NCBI GenBank assembly: GCA_021521415.1
Contig: JAIQDT010000172.1
Coordinates: 2,004,501 to 2,068,500 of the forward strand
Length of the DNA stretch: 64,000 nt
Source: Bidens hawaiensis
Lineage: Eukaryota > Streptophyta > Magnoliopsida > Asterales > Asteraceae
Reading direction: 5' to 3'
The notes beneath the pieces were generated by a model, which searched no databases, was not told the DNA's origin, and saw only the letters and a program-made list of their open reading frames with translations. Positions 22,125 to 34,677 of the stretch are shown in pieces. The number at the start of each line of letters is the position of its first letter. Position 1 is the first letter of the stretch. The translations under genes and the position numbers were made by a program.

Positions 22125-22580
22125 TGTATTTTCAACGAATAAGGTTAACGAATCATCCAAATGGCGAATAAGATGATGGTTTAGCGAATCACAAGTCAAC
22201 TTAGCGAATCACAAGTCAACTTAACGAATTGACTAAACGAATCACAAAGGATTAGTTTAGCGAATCAAATGATAATCAGTAACGAATCACTAAGAAATAC
22301 TTAGCGAATTAATATAACGAATCAACTATAGTTGATTAACAAATCACACTATAGCAAATCAGGTTGTTACAACCGTTTGTAACAAACTCTGACACCTTAT
22401 GCCACGTGGCAAAGGTTGTTATGACACAAATCCTAAGAAGAACACGTGTCACACGAATCGGTTAATCTAGTTAACGAACTAGATAACACGAACCAATAAC
22501 TCACATGAATTGATTAACGAAATGGGTAGCGAATTACCACTGTTGATAACGAATCACCAAGAAGAAGATAACGAATTACA
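22125..22580 (-). promoter_or_regulatory. dense array of TAACGAATCA/TAGCGAATCA motifs in element B
   Basis: About 17 copies of a CGAAT/CGAAC core, mostly (A/G)CGAATCA, lie in about 450 bp, all in one orientation on the + strand and irregularly spaced. Two adjacent units share the flank CACAAGTCAACTTA. The core equals the stem sequence of the LTR hairpins. The array sits upstream of the ORF in element B's own (minus) orientation. This region replaces the N-terminal coding region found in A and C. Confidence 0.6.
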
Positions 22581-23024
22581 TTCATCTTCAAATCTTCAAA
22601 ACTTCAAACGAATTTCCAGAAATTTTGAAGATCAAACCCAGAAACTCAACAATACCAAATTCGTAATACAACCTCGTTACTCAACCAAAATGCACAAATA
22701 ACCTACCAATCTACTCGTAAACCAAACCCGAATTCAATACACATAACCTCGTAGCCGATTAACACCTTAAACCAAATCAATTTGATCAAAAACAAACCCC
22801 TGTTTCGGACTTAAACCAAAACCAAAACCAAACCACACAAATCCAAATCAAACCTCAATCTCTCTTAATCCACACCTATCCAATACCTTAACCAACACAA
22901 ATTCATTCAATCCGTCCATAATTCAACCAAACTAAACAAAAATTGATTCAAAATCGAACAAAAACCAAAAAACTTGATAACAATAACAATTAACACATCA
23001 AATCAAGTGTAAAGAGCACCAACA
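22581..23024 (-). other. untranslated leader of element B
   Basis: A-rich, C-rich, gene-free sequence on the + strand with many short CAAACCAAA-type runs, lying between the PBS and the motif array. Nothing is recognisable beyond its leader position. Confidence 0.5.
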
Positions 23025-23036
23025 GCTCTGATACCA
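23025..23036 (-). other. tRNA-iMet primer-binding site of element B
   Basis: GCTCTGATACCA on the + strand is TGGTATCAGAGC on the minus strand, complementary to the 3' end of plant initiator Met-tRNA. It lies 2 bp inside the 5' LTR boundary at 23039. Confidence 0.9.
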
Positions 23037-23038
23037 CT

Positions 23039-23539
23039 TGTTGGATCCCGGATTAACAACTCTGATAAACAGATCACAGATCTGAAACTATCCGATTACC
23101 ACTATTAAAGATCTAGTTCATAGTTTACCTTGATTTAATGTTATGTATGTGTATATATTATCAATAGATTAAACGAATAATGTTAAGGTGAAGCATGAGA
23201 GAGAGCAATTACTGAAAACTTTTCTCTCCAAAACCTCTTTTACAAAATGAACAGTAGTTCACTATATATAGAAGGCGACTTGGTTCGCTAACATCCCCTA
23301 GCGAACCAGCTTCCCCTTCGTTACATAAATTATCATAGCGAACCACCCCCTGATTCGTTAACATCCCCTAACGAATCAGGAGGGAATACATTATAATATC
23401 TTAGTTCGCTAACATCCCTAGCGAACTAGACTTAACCTTAACGAACTAGTCATTAATAAACATAAAATATTACATTAATTAATGAATAAAACTTTAACGA
23501 TAAATACAAAGACTCTAGACGCAAAACCGTGCACTAACA
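23039..23539 (-). repeat. element B 5' LTR
   Basis: It runs from TGTTGGATCC to CACTAACA on the + strand (501 bp) and is the partner of 19367-19875. Hairpins lie at 23282-23311, 23349-23381 and 23401-23429. The high identity to its partner suggests recent insertion compared with the strongly diverged A and C copies. Confidence 0.92.
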
Positions 23540-24973
23540 AATCTCAAATGAGATATACGGAGAAAATTTAAGCATTGTCTATTAGTAACCATGATCTTAA
23601 GGCTGAATTGTCTGTCAAAATGACAATTAATGATCAAAAATTTCAAGAAATCTTGAAACATCGTTCAAGATAAACGAACTTGAAAATGAGGTTCTTGAGT
23701 TGAAAAATAAACTGGGCAAATTTAGAAACTCATCATTTTTATTAAATGAAATTATTGAGGTGTCTGGTAAGAAAGAAGATTCAAATAAAGGTATTGGTTT
23801 TGTTGAAATACTACCACCGTTTCACAACGATTACGCAGCAAATCCTTTTGCTGGAAAAGAAGAAAATGTTGTTACTGAACCGATTGTTGACATAAAATTT
23901 AAAATTGCTAAAAATGACAATGTGACTATTCAATCATCAACACAAAAACCTCATATTCAAAGGAAAAAAGGTCTTCGTTAAAGATAATGTTGAGAAAGTA
24001 CTTGTTGAGAATGTGTTTGAACCAATTTGTACACAAAAATTAGGGCATTCCACGTTCGAATCACATTTTATGTGAACCTCGTGAATATGAGGAAGTTGTG
24101 TATGGTTCAAATACGACTCAAGTGAAAAAGGAAACACATGTTAAGGTTAAACCAAAGAAATCTGAAAACCCAAAGATTTTGGATGAGGATTTGTTTAGTT
24201 TCATCAATCCTGTTGCAAGTAAACCTTTTATTGGCTGTGTGTTTAAATTAAAAGGTTTGTACACCATGTTCACTGAGAAAGACATTCCAATTAGTATTAT
24301 AAAACCAGAATTGATCGAAAGTTTCTTTCTCAATGAAACTTCCCAGATACAAGATCTTGAACGTTAGTTTACTTGTGCCAAAACATCAAACACATCTGAC
24401 TCATTGATTAAAGCTAAGAAACTGTTAAAAGTTGCTAACAAAGTTCATTTTATGAAATCAACTGGAACTGACACATTGCAAAGTTTTTCAAACTGCTCTA
24501 ATCTTGATTTCTACATAAAAAAAAATCTGTGTTAAGAAATTATGGCATCAGGTTTTACAAAATCTCAACATTATCGTGTGGACATGAGAAGTTGCTTTCT
24601 TTGTGGTCAACAAGGTCATGTGGTAAGAAATTGTGGACAGAAGACGTCTCAGATTCTCTATCCATTTATAAAGGACTAATCAAAACCGGTTCCTGTGATA
24701 AAGGAGATTTTGAAACAAACTTTGTCATGTAATAATGAAGCTCACATAATGTTTTCTAATGTTAATCCACGTAAAGTAATTCAGGTGAATGAAACATCTT
24801 TTCATGTAAAACCAAAGTTTGTTCCAACCGAACAAATTTGTAAGAACGTGAACTCAAATGACGTTCAAGCTGCCTATCTAAGACGAAAGTCAAAAAGGCC
24901 TATAACTTATTCCCAAGTTGTTGAACAACAATTGAATTCTGTTAAGTTTGATTCTTCTCATGAAACTCAAGAG
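23540..24973 (+). pseudogene. copia element C gag, downstream part
   Basis: Gag resumes after element B: coiled coil (23600-23780), linker, then a second zinc knuckle CFLCGQQGHVVRNC at about 24595-24640, as in element A. Several frameshifts and stops occur (for example about 23670, 23980, 24365 and 24540). The last frame (from 24695) runs to a TAA at about 25010, inside the intron-like segment. Confidence 0.82.
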
Positions 24974-25033
24974 GTGCCCAAGACTAAGGCCTGGGCTGCC
25001 TTTTTGAACTAATCACTTTCAATTTGTGTGTAG
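24974..25033 (+). other. intron-like segment at the gag-pol boundary (copy C)
   Basis: A 60-nt counterpart of 1618-1676: GTGCCC start, CTAAT containing the gag stop, T-rich tract, TGTGTAG end. Removal keeps gag and pol in frame. Because 60 is divisible by 3, readthrough of the TAA would also stay in frame in this copy, unlike copy A. Confidence 0.4.
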
Positions 25034-28000
25034 GGTACATCCAAGACCGTGTCTGGTGAGAACTGGATAATGAACAGTGGATGCTCTCATCATATTACTG
25101 GCAATCTTGACCTCTTATCAAATGTTAGAAATATTCAAGGGGGGGGGGGAGTATGTTTCTTTTGCTGGAAATTCTGGGGGTATGATAACACAAGAGGGTG
25201 AAGTTTCAAATGGGCATATCACGTTTGAGAAAGTCAACTACTGTGACAAAGTTGATCATAATTTATTAAGCGTGTCACAAATTTATGACAAGAAGTACAC
25301 GACTGTATTCACTGAGAAAGAGTGCATTATTCTAAAACCAGGATATGTCATTCCTGAAGAGATGGTTGTCATGTGATAACCTCGATCGAATGATATTTAT
25401 GTCCTAAATATGAGTTCTAAGGTATCTACATAAATTGAAACATGTTTCGTCTCTAAAGAAAGTGAGATGGACTCTATTCTATGGCATCGTAGGATGGGTT
25501 ATATTCATGTTCGAAAGTTGAATTAATTAATGGCAAATGACTTGGTCGAAGGTGTTTCTTTGAAACATTTTAAATTATCTGACCACTATGTTTCTTGCCA
25601 GAAAGACAAACATAAGAAAAAGTCACATCCTTCTAAGTTATTCAATTCCATTGATACTCCTTTAGAACGACTTCATATGGATCTGTTCGGTCCAGTGAAT
25701 CATACTAGTATCGCTGGGGATTGGTATTGTCTTGTAGTTACTGATGACTATTCAAGATATTCATGGGTTTATTTATGAGTTTGAAGATCAAACACCTGTT
25801 CTAGTTCAGAATTTAATCACTAACATCGATCGAATCACTTTACAATCAAAAGGTGAGGAGAATTCGAAGTGATAATGGTACTGAATTCAAAAACACTGTA
25901 TTGGATTTCTTCTGTATTCAAAAAGGAATTCATCAAGAATAAGGTGCCCCCTATGTACCACAACAGAATGGTGTTGCTGAGAGGAAGAACAGAATTTTGA
26001 TTGAAGCAGCTAGAACAATGCTTGCAGATTCTAAGCTTCCTGTTCAATTTTGGAACGAGGATGTGAATATTGCTTGCTATACGCTAAGTCGTCAGTCTGC
26101 CAGTAAAGAGATTGCAAAAGACAAGTTATGAGCTTTTGAATAAGCAAAAACCAAATTTAAAGTACTTGGAACCGTTTGGGTGTCCATGTACAAAGTTGAA
26201 AAGAGACTCGGGTAAATTTGAAGAAAAAACTATTGAAGGCTAGTTCTTATGTTATGCATCTCCTAAGAAAAGAGTTTTTAATTTTACTTCTGGTTGTGTG
26301 GAGGAATGGTATCATGTTGACTGTCAAAAATATACCACTCCGCCTCAAGGTAAAGGACCTGACTGGATGTTTGATTATGAGAGTCTATTCAACTCTTTTA
26401 CTCCAATAGTTGATCAACCAGATGAAGATTTGGTGCGTACATATTTTGAAGATCAGTTTTTACCACCAAAAGCTTCTAGTCCTATTTATCAAGCTGCCAC
26501 ACAAGATGATCTACCGGATGTTTCTGATGTGAATTCGATCTCATCTGATGATGGCCTTTTTGTTGATTCCTCCTCAGCTCCTCTTTCTGAAACACATGAC
26601 ACCGGTGAATCATCTCATGTTGTTGAGGAGAATATCACTAATTTATCTGAAACAGTTGTTGTGCTTGAAAATCCGACTCTTCGGATTCATTATTATCATC
26701 CGTAAGAAAACATCATTGGTGATCTTGATTTAGGTGTGCAAACACGTCATCAGATTGCTTCTTCTGGTGATAATCATATTTTATGTGTTTATGCTGCTAT
26801 GCACACTTCGGGAGTGATAAATCTGGCTAAGGACACTTGCTTTCTTTCTCAAGTTGAACCATCAAATGTTCGTATGGCTCTTGTTGAACCATCTTGGGTA
26901 GAGAAAATGCAAGAAGAACTGCAACAATTTCAAAGATTGGGTGTATGGGATCTTATTGATAAACCTGCTAAAGTGAAGAAGCCGATTCCTACAAAGTGGG
27001 TATTTAAGTGTAAAAAGGATGACCGTGGGGTGATTGTTAGAAATAAAGCGAGACTTGTTGTTCAAGGATTTCATCAGCAAAGAAGGCATTGACTACACCG
27101 AAGTATATGCTCATGTTGCTCGATTGGAAGCTATACGTGTTTTCTTGGCCTATGCAGCATATAAGAATATCAAGGTCTATCAGATGGATGTGAAAAGTGT
27201 GTTTCTCAACGGAGAATTGCATGAAGAAGTGTTTGTTTTCAAAACTCCTGGCTTTGAAGATCCTGATTATCCGGATCGCATTTACCGACTAAACAAGGCC
27301 TTGTATGGTCTCCATCAAGCCCCGAGAGCTTGGTATGGCACGCTTGACGACCATCTAACTGATAACGGCTTCAAGCGAGGAACGGTCGACTGCACTCTCT
27401 TTTATAAATCTTTTGGTGATGATCTACTCCTCGTCCAGATATATGTCGACGACATTATCTTTGGCTCAACAAACGACACACTGTGTAAGGATTTCGAGAA
27501 GTATATACAAACGAAATTCGAGATGAGCTCGATGGGAGAGATGAACTTTTTCTTAGGGTTGCAGGTTCACCAGTCTGACAAAGGAATCTTCATTCATCAG
27601 ACAAAATATGTGAATGACGTCTTGAGCCGATTCAAGATATCTGTCGGAAAAACCCCCTTCAACTCCTCTCCCCGTGGGTCACAATTTATCACCGGATGAA
27701 TTGGAGGATGCCATTGATCCTACCCTCTATCATGCTATGATTGGTTATATAATGTATTTAACTGCTTCTTGACCTGACATTATGTTTACAGTTTGTTTGT
27801 GTGCTAGGTACCAATCCAGTCCCCGAGTGACTCACCTGGCAGCGATTAAACGTATACTTTAGTATCTGAGGGGTAATCCTGACATCGGGTTATGGTATCC
27901 CAAGAACGATAACTTTGAACTCACTGTGTTTTCTGATTCTGACTATGGAGGTTGCAAGATCAACTTTAAATCAACTTCAGCGGGTTGTCAATTTCTGGGA

Positions 28001-28398
28001 AGCCGGCTTGTTTCCTGGCAGTGTAAGAAACAGACAACGGTCTCAACTTCAACCGTTGAGGCAGAATACGTGGCAGCCTTGAGTTGTTGTTCATAGGTTT
28101 TATGGATACAACAATATCTTCGCGACTACGGTTTGAAATTTCATACTACTCCAATTCTTATTGATAACTCTGTTGCCATTAGTATCACCAAGAATCTTGT
28201 GCAACATTCTAGAACTAAACATATTGAGATTCGATATCATTTTATACGAGATTTATTTGGAAAGAAACTAATCGATATCAAAAAATTGCACACGGATTTT
28301 CAACGAGCAGATTTGTTTACCAAGACATTTGATAAAACTCGTTTTAAATTTTTACTTGGCTTAAACGGTCTGAAGACACTTGCTGATATCCTTCAATA
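25034..28398 (+). pseudogene. copia element C pol: protease, integrase, RT, RNase H, heavily mutated
   Basis: Same domain order as in A. The protease motif at 25070 reads MNSGCSHH, so the catalytic Asp is Asn. A run of G at about 25140-25149 shifts the frame. The integrase zinc finger has lost ligands (MGYIH for MSHIH, HYVSC for HCVSC). The integrase core retains SRYSWV and VAERKNR with several stops. RT (27034-27699) retains YVDD at about 27446-27457. RNase H (27700-28398) has SDSDYGG and ends with a QRADLFTKTFD motif. Stops occur near 25375, 25432, 26120, 26700, 27770, 27860 and 28095. Confidence 0.88.
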
Positions 28399-29042
28399 AG
28401 GATGACTATCTTAACTAGCTTTGTTTATTTTACTATATTTTTACTTTATTTTTGTTTTTTACTTTGATTATGTTTTGGGTTTTAGGGGGTGAAAATTTGA
28501 AAACTACAAAAATATTGTGATTTCAGTTTGTAAAGATAAAAACCAAAAACATTTAACAAAATATGAAAACTACAAAAATGTGTGCGTTTTGTTCTAAAAA
28601 TTTGAAAAAGACAAAAATATTGTGCTTTTTGTTCTAAAAATTTGGAAAAGACAAAAAGATTGTGAATTTCTTGTATGTATAGAAAAATACGAAAAAGCCA
28701 AAAAGATTGTGTTTTTATGTATGTAAAGAGAAAAACCAAAAAGATTTTACATACGTTCGCTGAAAATTATGTCAATTACATACATTTGATGGACATATAC
28801 GTGTATATGTTTGATCCTGATGTTTACTCATAAATGTTCAGGATTGCCATTTGCCTGACAATGGAACGTAGTTGGGGCGTTTGATATGCGGTTTTACTTT
28901 ATTCTTTCGCTGAAAACTATGTCGGTTATTTAAGTTTGTGGAACATGCTTGCATGTTTTAGTCCTGTGATCTACTTGTAGATTGATAGGATAGCCATTAA
29001 TCTATAAACTGAAAGTGACTGGGGCGATCGAATTTATTTTTA
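28399..29042 (+). repeat. A/T-rich imperfect tandem repeats downstream of pol (copy C)
   Basis: Counterpart of 5044-5694. About five imperfect units with AAAAATATTGTG or AAAAAGATTGTG lie at 28495-28745, followed by unrecognised noncoding sequence that is collinear with element A. Confidence 0.6.
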
Positions 29043-29855
29043 TGTTCCTCAAAAATTGAGTTTTGAAGCAAAAAGATAAAATGATAGTACATTGATCATT
29101 TGACCCCATATCCAGAAAGAAATAAGCTTAAAATACTGAGTGCTTAAGTGCATTGGTGCATTGATAGGTCTTAAACAAGCTGTTATAGTAAAGTATGTGA
29201 TATAAACATAAAAGAAACGCCAAATTGAAAGAGGTGTTAGTCTCTACCAAAAATCTCGGTAAGGATGGCAGAAATATAATAGCCTGTCATATTCAAGCCT
29301 TATTTTTGTCTGATCACCAAAAATAAAATAAAGCAAATAACAAGCGTTAGGATTCTGGATACTGTGAGTCTTTATGCGACTTAATCATCTGCGTATTCAT
29401 ATGCATGAATATTTCAATCGCTTTTAGAGCAAACCCAAAGTCATTAAACTTGATCACTGCTGTACACTATCCGAACTAAACTACTGACTAGATCAAAATC
29501 CGATGTTAGTCATACATCTATACCTTCCTTGCGCAGGTCTCAATACCAGTAAGAAACGGACCCCAGTGAATACAATGTATGTAAGCCGACAGATGGGCTC
29601 GTGCATACTCATTCACAGTAAAGGAAATTTGATTCATTGCTCAAAAATTTATATAAATTAAAATTTTGATCGATATCGTAATGTTTTAGGTCAAGTAAGA
29701 GTGATTTGGTAAAAATCAAATTAAGCTTGAACCGAGATTAGAGGCTGATAGTTTCTGATATTCAGTTCTTTAATTGAGCAATTAATCATATCACAAAAAC
29801 GCTCGAAAGTTTGTTATAAGATTTAAGTGGACAACTATATCAATGACCGACTTAA
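29043..29855 (+). other. conserved noncoding block (copy C)
   Basis: Collinear with 5695-6505. It keeps CTCAAAAATTGAG, GTGATATAAAC, ATTCATATGCATGAAT, AGAGCAAACCC, the island at about 29535-29625 with GTCTCAATACCAGTAAG and ATGTAAGCCGACAGATG, and GATTTAAGTGGACAAC at about 29820. The GTCAAGTTGGGG island is degraded here. A small ORF at 29843-30082 that begins in this block is fortuitous. Confidence 0.72.
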
Positions 29856-31281
29856 CGCCAGTCACAATATCACTGAAAGATAATACTGTGATGGAAGGGC
29901 AAATTGGTCAATATGATTCTCTGCTTAAACTCACCAAAAATACAAAAACATTCAAAAACACAAAAATATTTTACTTTTACTTTTCGGATATTTTACTTGT
30001 AAATATTTTAATACAAACATGCGAAATACCAAAAAGATTTTTCTTTTTAGTTTACATATTATTTAAATTCATTTTAAATTAAGTGTTTGATCGTAAAACA
30101 CGTTAAGGTATTTGATCATCGGGATACGGTATTTCGTTGTCTTATATATTAATTTTAGTATTCTTTATTTAATTGATTTATTTATTCAATTTAAATTAGA
30201 TAAATCTAGTTCGTTATTTATGAATAACGAATTGGGGCCATTTACAACGAATTACATTTCAATCCGTTAACTTAATTCGCTTCCGCCACTCTGTAGCGAA
30301 TAACCTTTAGTTCGTTATACATAACTTAACGAATCAAGCACGAACTAAGCACAAATTACTACTAATTCGTTAATAACTAGTGTTAAGTTTTAATGATTTA
30401 AATTTAATTCATGTGCCACGCGTTTTAAATGTGATAACGAATCAGTTGACTCGTTAATTCAAATTTTAACGAATCAAATGATTCGTTGCCTTGGAGATTG
30501 TGACACATCGTGATATATAGGGAAAAGCGAAAACCGATTCGTTTCTCACTTTTCACTTTCTTCGTTCTTAAGAAAAGTTACTATGGCAAAAATTTTTAGA
30601 AGACCCGATCTTAACCATATTCAACTTTGACTCACATTTCTGATTCGTAAGGTAATTGGTTTCAAAACATGATAGGTTTCGTCAGATTTGATGAACGTTT
30701 TAGGGGTTAATTAATCGATTATATTATCGGTTTTTAAGTTATACATAAAACCTACAATTTACCTAACTTATACCATGATTTGGTGCAAATGGACAATATG
30801 AATCATGTTGCGATGTGTTTCCGAGATACTTGTGATCATCTGTTCGGCCTTACATCGTCAATCATGTGCGAATTGCATTCAGATTGCAATTTTGACTTGG
30901 ACTTTAATAAGTCAAATATTAAGCCTATTAAGGGTCATTCGTTATGTTGTGACGAATTGGAACTAATTTGTGTTCAATTCGTTACACCGATCAAACGAAT
31001 CAGGATATTTATCATAATTTATAACGAATCAAGCTTTAATTCGTTATTCTTTCACTCATGATTAGTTAGAGGTAATTCGTATTATTTACTTGATAACGAA
31101 TTAGCCAATTTGTCATAGCGAATCACCATTTCATTATAACGAATCAGCTTATTTAACGAATGACATTTTAAATTATTATAAAATTGATAGTTTATAAATT
31201 AGTATAATTTTAATATTTTATTTAAACTTAATATTATGTTTTATTCGTTTCACTAAATCTCGGGTTTATGTATTATCAGTT
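29856..31281 (+). promoter_or_regulatory. spacer with dispersed TTCGTTA/TAACGAA motifs upstream of third ORF (copy C)
   Basis: From about 30195 to 31170 more than twenty copies of TTCGTTA, TAACGAAT or close variants occur in both orientations, some as close inverted pairs. The cluster ends about 110 bp before the ATG of the third ORF at 31282. A promoter-like TATATAGG lies near 30513. No protein-coding sequence is recognised; the ORF at 30780-31061 has no family resemblance. Confidence 0.5.
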
Positions 31282-34230
31282 ATGGCTGACAATATGTATC
31301 AAGATCTTCCTGCTGCTGAGCCACAACAACAACAACAAGAACAAGGTCTTCCGTTGCTTTCGTACGACAAGAAGCATAACATTTGTGCTTTTTTTGGTAC
31401 GAACTTTGCTCACGAAGATGTGTTTGGGGAATTATTAGCTTTTATCAGACGTTCACACCATTCATTATGCTGTAACGGCGAGTTCGACTGTTCATTTCAG
31501 CATTGTTCGTCCTTTTTGGAACTCGGCATGCTACATCGAGTCCGAGAATCATATAATAGCTGAAGTCCAAGGACAGTCTATCACGATTACTCATGGTTTG
31601 ATCCGTCGAGTTCTGCAGTTTGGGGATAACATGGATAATCCATGTGAATTTGACAAAGGGTTGATTAGAGGACTATTTAATCGTGTGTTTTACGTTGGTG
31701 ATCTTGACATGACCATGTACAAAAAGGCATACTTGTGTCCCACATACAACTATCTACTGCATGTATTAATACATTGCCTTGTTGGACGAAAGGGCGGCTT
31801 TGATGAGTGTCACATCATGTTACAATCAGTGTTTGTTGCCCTGATTTTAAACAATCCCTTCAACTTCTCTGAGAAGATTTTTTATCATCTAAAGGAGAAT
31901 TGTCTTGTGGTGAATATACGCAAGAAATTTTTAATGTATCCACGCTTAATTCAACTGATCGTCCAAGACTTGATTCCAAACTTGGTGATTAATCAAGGTG
32001 TAGTTGATGATGTGTTGCCATTGGAACATATGAAGGCTGATACCATCAGGCGTATGAAGACGTATAGAAAGGATCAACATCCTTGAAATAAGCGCTTGAT
32101 TGGTCATCTAGCCAATCTTTATTATGTATATCCTTCTGATGATTGTTGGATCCACAACGATTTGGATTCCGAGCATGAAGAAGGTCCAAGTGGGAACGAT
32201 AGTGATGGTGGTTATGATAATGATGGGGGTGATGGTGGTGATCTGGGTCAACGACAAGCTGAGGTTGAGGCATCTCTGCTCAAGCTGCTCAACGTAAACG
32301 GAAAGGGAAAGAGGTGGCCGGTGAAGGGTCATCTAAACGTCGTGTGACAGCTGGTGCTGGTGTTTCATTTAGAGTTCAACCTCCAAGGTCTTCTGCTCCT
32401 CAAAGACCGGTGGTGCCGCTTACTACTAGCACCCCGGAACTTACATTGACGACCACACTCACATCGGATCCTCGACTTGGAATGATTCCACAATCTTTTA
32501 TATCTACATTGCCAAGGCCTACTACAACATCGGTGATTTCTCTAACACCGACGATAACACCTTCACCACCTATGGACATTTCATTTATGAGGATTAATCG
32601 ACCTCAAGGATCTGTACAGCCAGTGCCTCCGTCTTTTCATGCTATGCCTCATGAGACTCATATGAACATGCTCTTGAGTCTAGTTCATTTTTATAAAAAT
32701 TAGATGGCTGCTGATCGTCTGGCTCAGGATCAGATGCTGGAAAATCAAAGAAGGCTGATGGGATACATCTCGTTTTGTCAAAAGGAGACAAAGGCTATTC
32801 GTGAGATTGTTACGTCTTAGGGGGTGAAAATTAAAGAACAGGAGGATCTGATTCTGCAGCTTACTTGTAAAGATGATGCTTTGAAGAAGCTAAATGACGA
32901 AGAGGAACCAGATGCCTCGGGTGCAGGGGGAAGTTAGCTGAAACAAACTCACGGTTCATCTTCCGGTCTACGAGTGCTGCTCGTAATGTTGATAAACAGT
33001 TGGTTGTTTATCCGGACTCGACGAATGCTAAACCCATTGAGTCGATAAAAGCCAATACTGTTATATTTATTGATGGTACGGGGTGGTCAGAAGCATTGTA
33101 AATGCTGATGATATAGAAGTGGGACAGTTTGTGGAAAGGTCCTTAACACGAGAGCATGTATCTATACTACTGGGTTTGAATGAATTTGAGCTGAACGTGT
33201 TAGAGACTGAGAATGATGTGGAGGTGGAGAATGACGAGGAAATCCTAGATGATCCAACAATTCAGATGAACACGTCATTTATTTATGAAGATGAGGAGGT
33301 TGAGATTGAGGATGTGACGGCTGAGGAATACCCTGATCTGTTTCAAAGAACTATTGTTGATCAGGGTGCTCCTGTATTTACAGAAGAAAATGTTAAAGCA
33401 GCCGGAGACCACTTGGAGAAAACGTTAAAGGGTAAGAGTATTGATACCAGATTCGACTCAAAGCAAAATCCAACTGTTTCTGATATTCAAGGATGGTTTG
33501 CTTGTCGAAACAAGAGAACTCGTAAGATTTTAGATGCATACAGATATGTTGATGAAGAACGAAAGAAGGAAGCCATTGTACATGCTAAAGCCAATCAAAT
33601 AACTTCTTTGAGGGCCGTGTCAAAAGTTCGAGGTGATATTATTTCATGGATTTTCGATTCTGATTTAAAGGTCTGTATCATCAAATGGGAGAACGGTGTT
33701 CAGTACAATGAAAACATTACTGATGTTCTCTAATTACCGCGATGGGATGTCCGTACCCTCACGTGTCGACCTTTCATCAACTGTGGTGGAAATCGTCAAG
33801 CAGAATGGTTTCATCAACATTTGCTTTTCGAATTCAACCACGGGTTTAAATTCTTTAAGTCACAGATTCCAATCCGTAAACGCATTGACGAGATAGATCC
33901 AAGAACGGGTTGGAGGAAGCTTGTGCTTAAAGTGAAACCACCAAAGACTATGAAGACCGTGTCAGTCAAGACGCTGAATCGACATATTTATTTTTCTTTC
34001 AACCGTTGGTACTATGATAATTGTACTGGAGAGGCCGTTATTGTTTTGGGAAAGGGCTTAAAGACCGAGCTGATTAAGATTATTGATCCGATGTGGCTCG
34101 TGAACTTGACTGAGACCGACAATAATGTGCTCTTCAAGAATAAGATATTAATCGAGCACCGTGAAGACTATGACCGAGCAATGCAATTTCAACATGTTGT
34201 TCGTGTTTGTCATGAGTTCGGGATTCAAGA
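31282..34230 (+). pseudogene. third ORF of copia element C, degenerate
   Basis: It starts MADNMYQDLPAAEPQ, followed by a Gln run and the N-terminal region (SYDKKHNICA, then RRVLQFGDNMDNPCEF and GGFDECHIMLQS up to about 32090). An acidic run follows (32160-32250), then a Thr/Pro-rich linker (32340-32690), a coiled-coil-like part (32700-32900) and the C-terminal domain (33480-34230; AEWFHQH and EIDPRTGWRKLVLKV). Frames shift or stop near 31500-31600, 32085, 32300, 32701, 32818, 32936 and 33733. Relative to copy A about 55 bp are missing at the 3' end, so the last about 11 codons are lost and the frame runs into the LTR. Confidence 0.75.
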
Positions 34231-34242
34231 CGAGGGGGTGTC
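34227..34242 (+). other. polypurine tract, element C
   Basis: AAGACGAGGGGG plus TGTC directly before the LTR TG; it matches the tracts of A and B. Confidence 0.8.
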
Positions 34243-34640
34243 TGTTAGTGCACGGTTTTACGTCTCGAGTCTCTGTATTTATAGTTTTGTCTTTATTATT
34301 ATTATAATGAAAAAGTTATTAATACTATACACTAGTTCGTTAAAGTAAGTCTAGTTCGTTAAGGGTGTTCAACGAACTAGATAGTTAATTTAAGTTAACC
34401 ATTCGTTAAGGATGTTTAACTAATGGGATCTTAGTTCGTTATGTTTATTGATTATGTGTAATGTAACGAAGTGGAGTCTAATTCGTTATGGAATGTGTAA
34501 CGAATTAGCTCCATCTTCTATATATAGAGGTTCATACATCTATTAATTAAAAGTTTTGGCTAATTAACGTATTGAAAACCTGTCTGATTCTCTCTCGATC
34601 AAAACTTCACATAAGCTATACATAATTCACATATTACAAC

Positions 34641-34677
<37 letters not shown>

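Larger units (their letters stand above)
19367..23539 (-). mobile_element. element B: non-autonomous LTR retrotransposon carrying only the third ORF
   Basis: A complete insertion on the minus strand: two LTRs (23039-23539 and 19367-19875), 5-bp target duplication AATCT on both sides (19362-19366, 23540-23544), a tRNA-iMet PBS next to the 5' LTR and a polypurine tract next to the 3' LTR. The 4.17-kb body has no gag, protease, integrase or RT. Its only coding sequence is about two thirds of the copia third ORF. LTR ends, PPT and hairpins match copia A and C, so it is a deletion derivative of that family, presumably mobilised in trans. Confidence 0.93.

Noticed and set aside
29843..30082. Small ORF starting MTDLTPVTISLKDN, reminiscent of an Sm-like protein
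   Set aside because: It begins inside the conserved noncoding block and runs into A/T-rich repeats. The corresponding copy A sequence is not open, and the resemblance is superficial.
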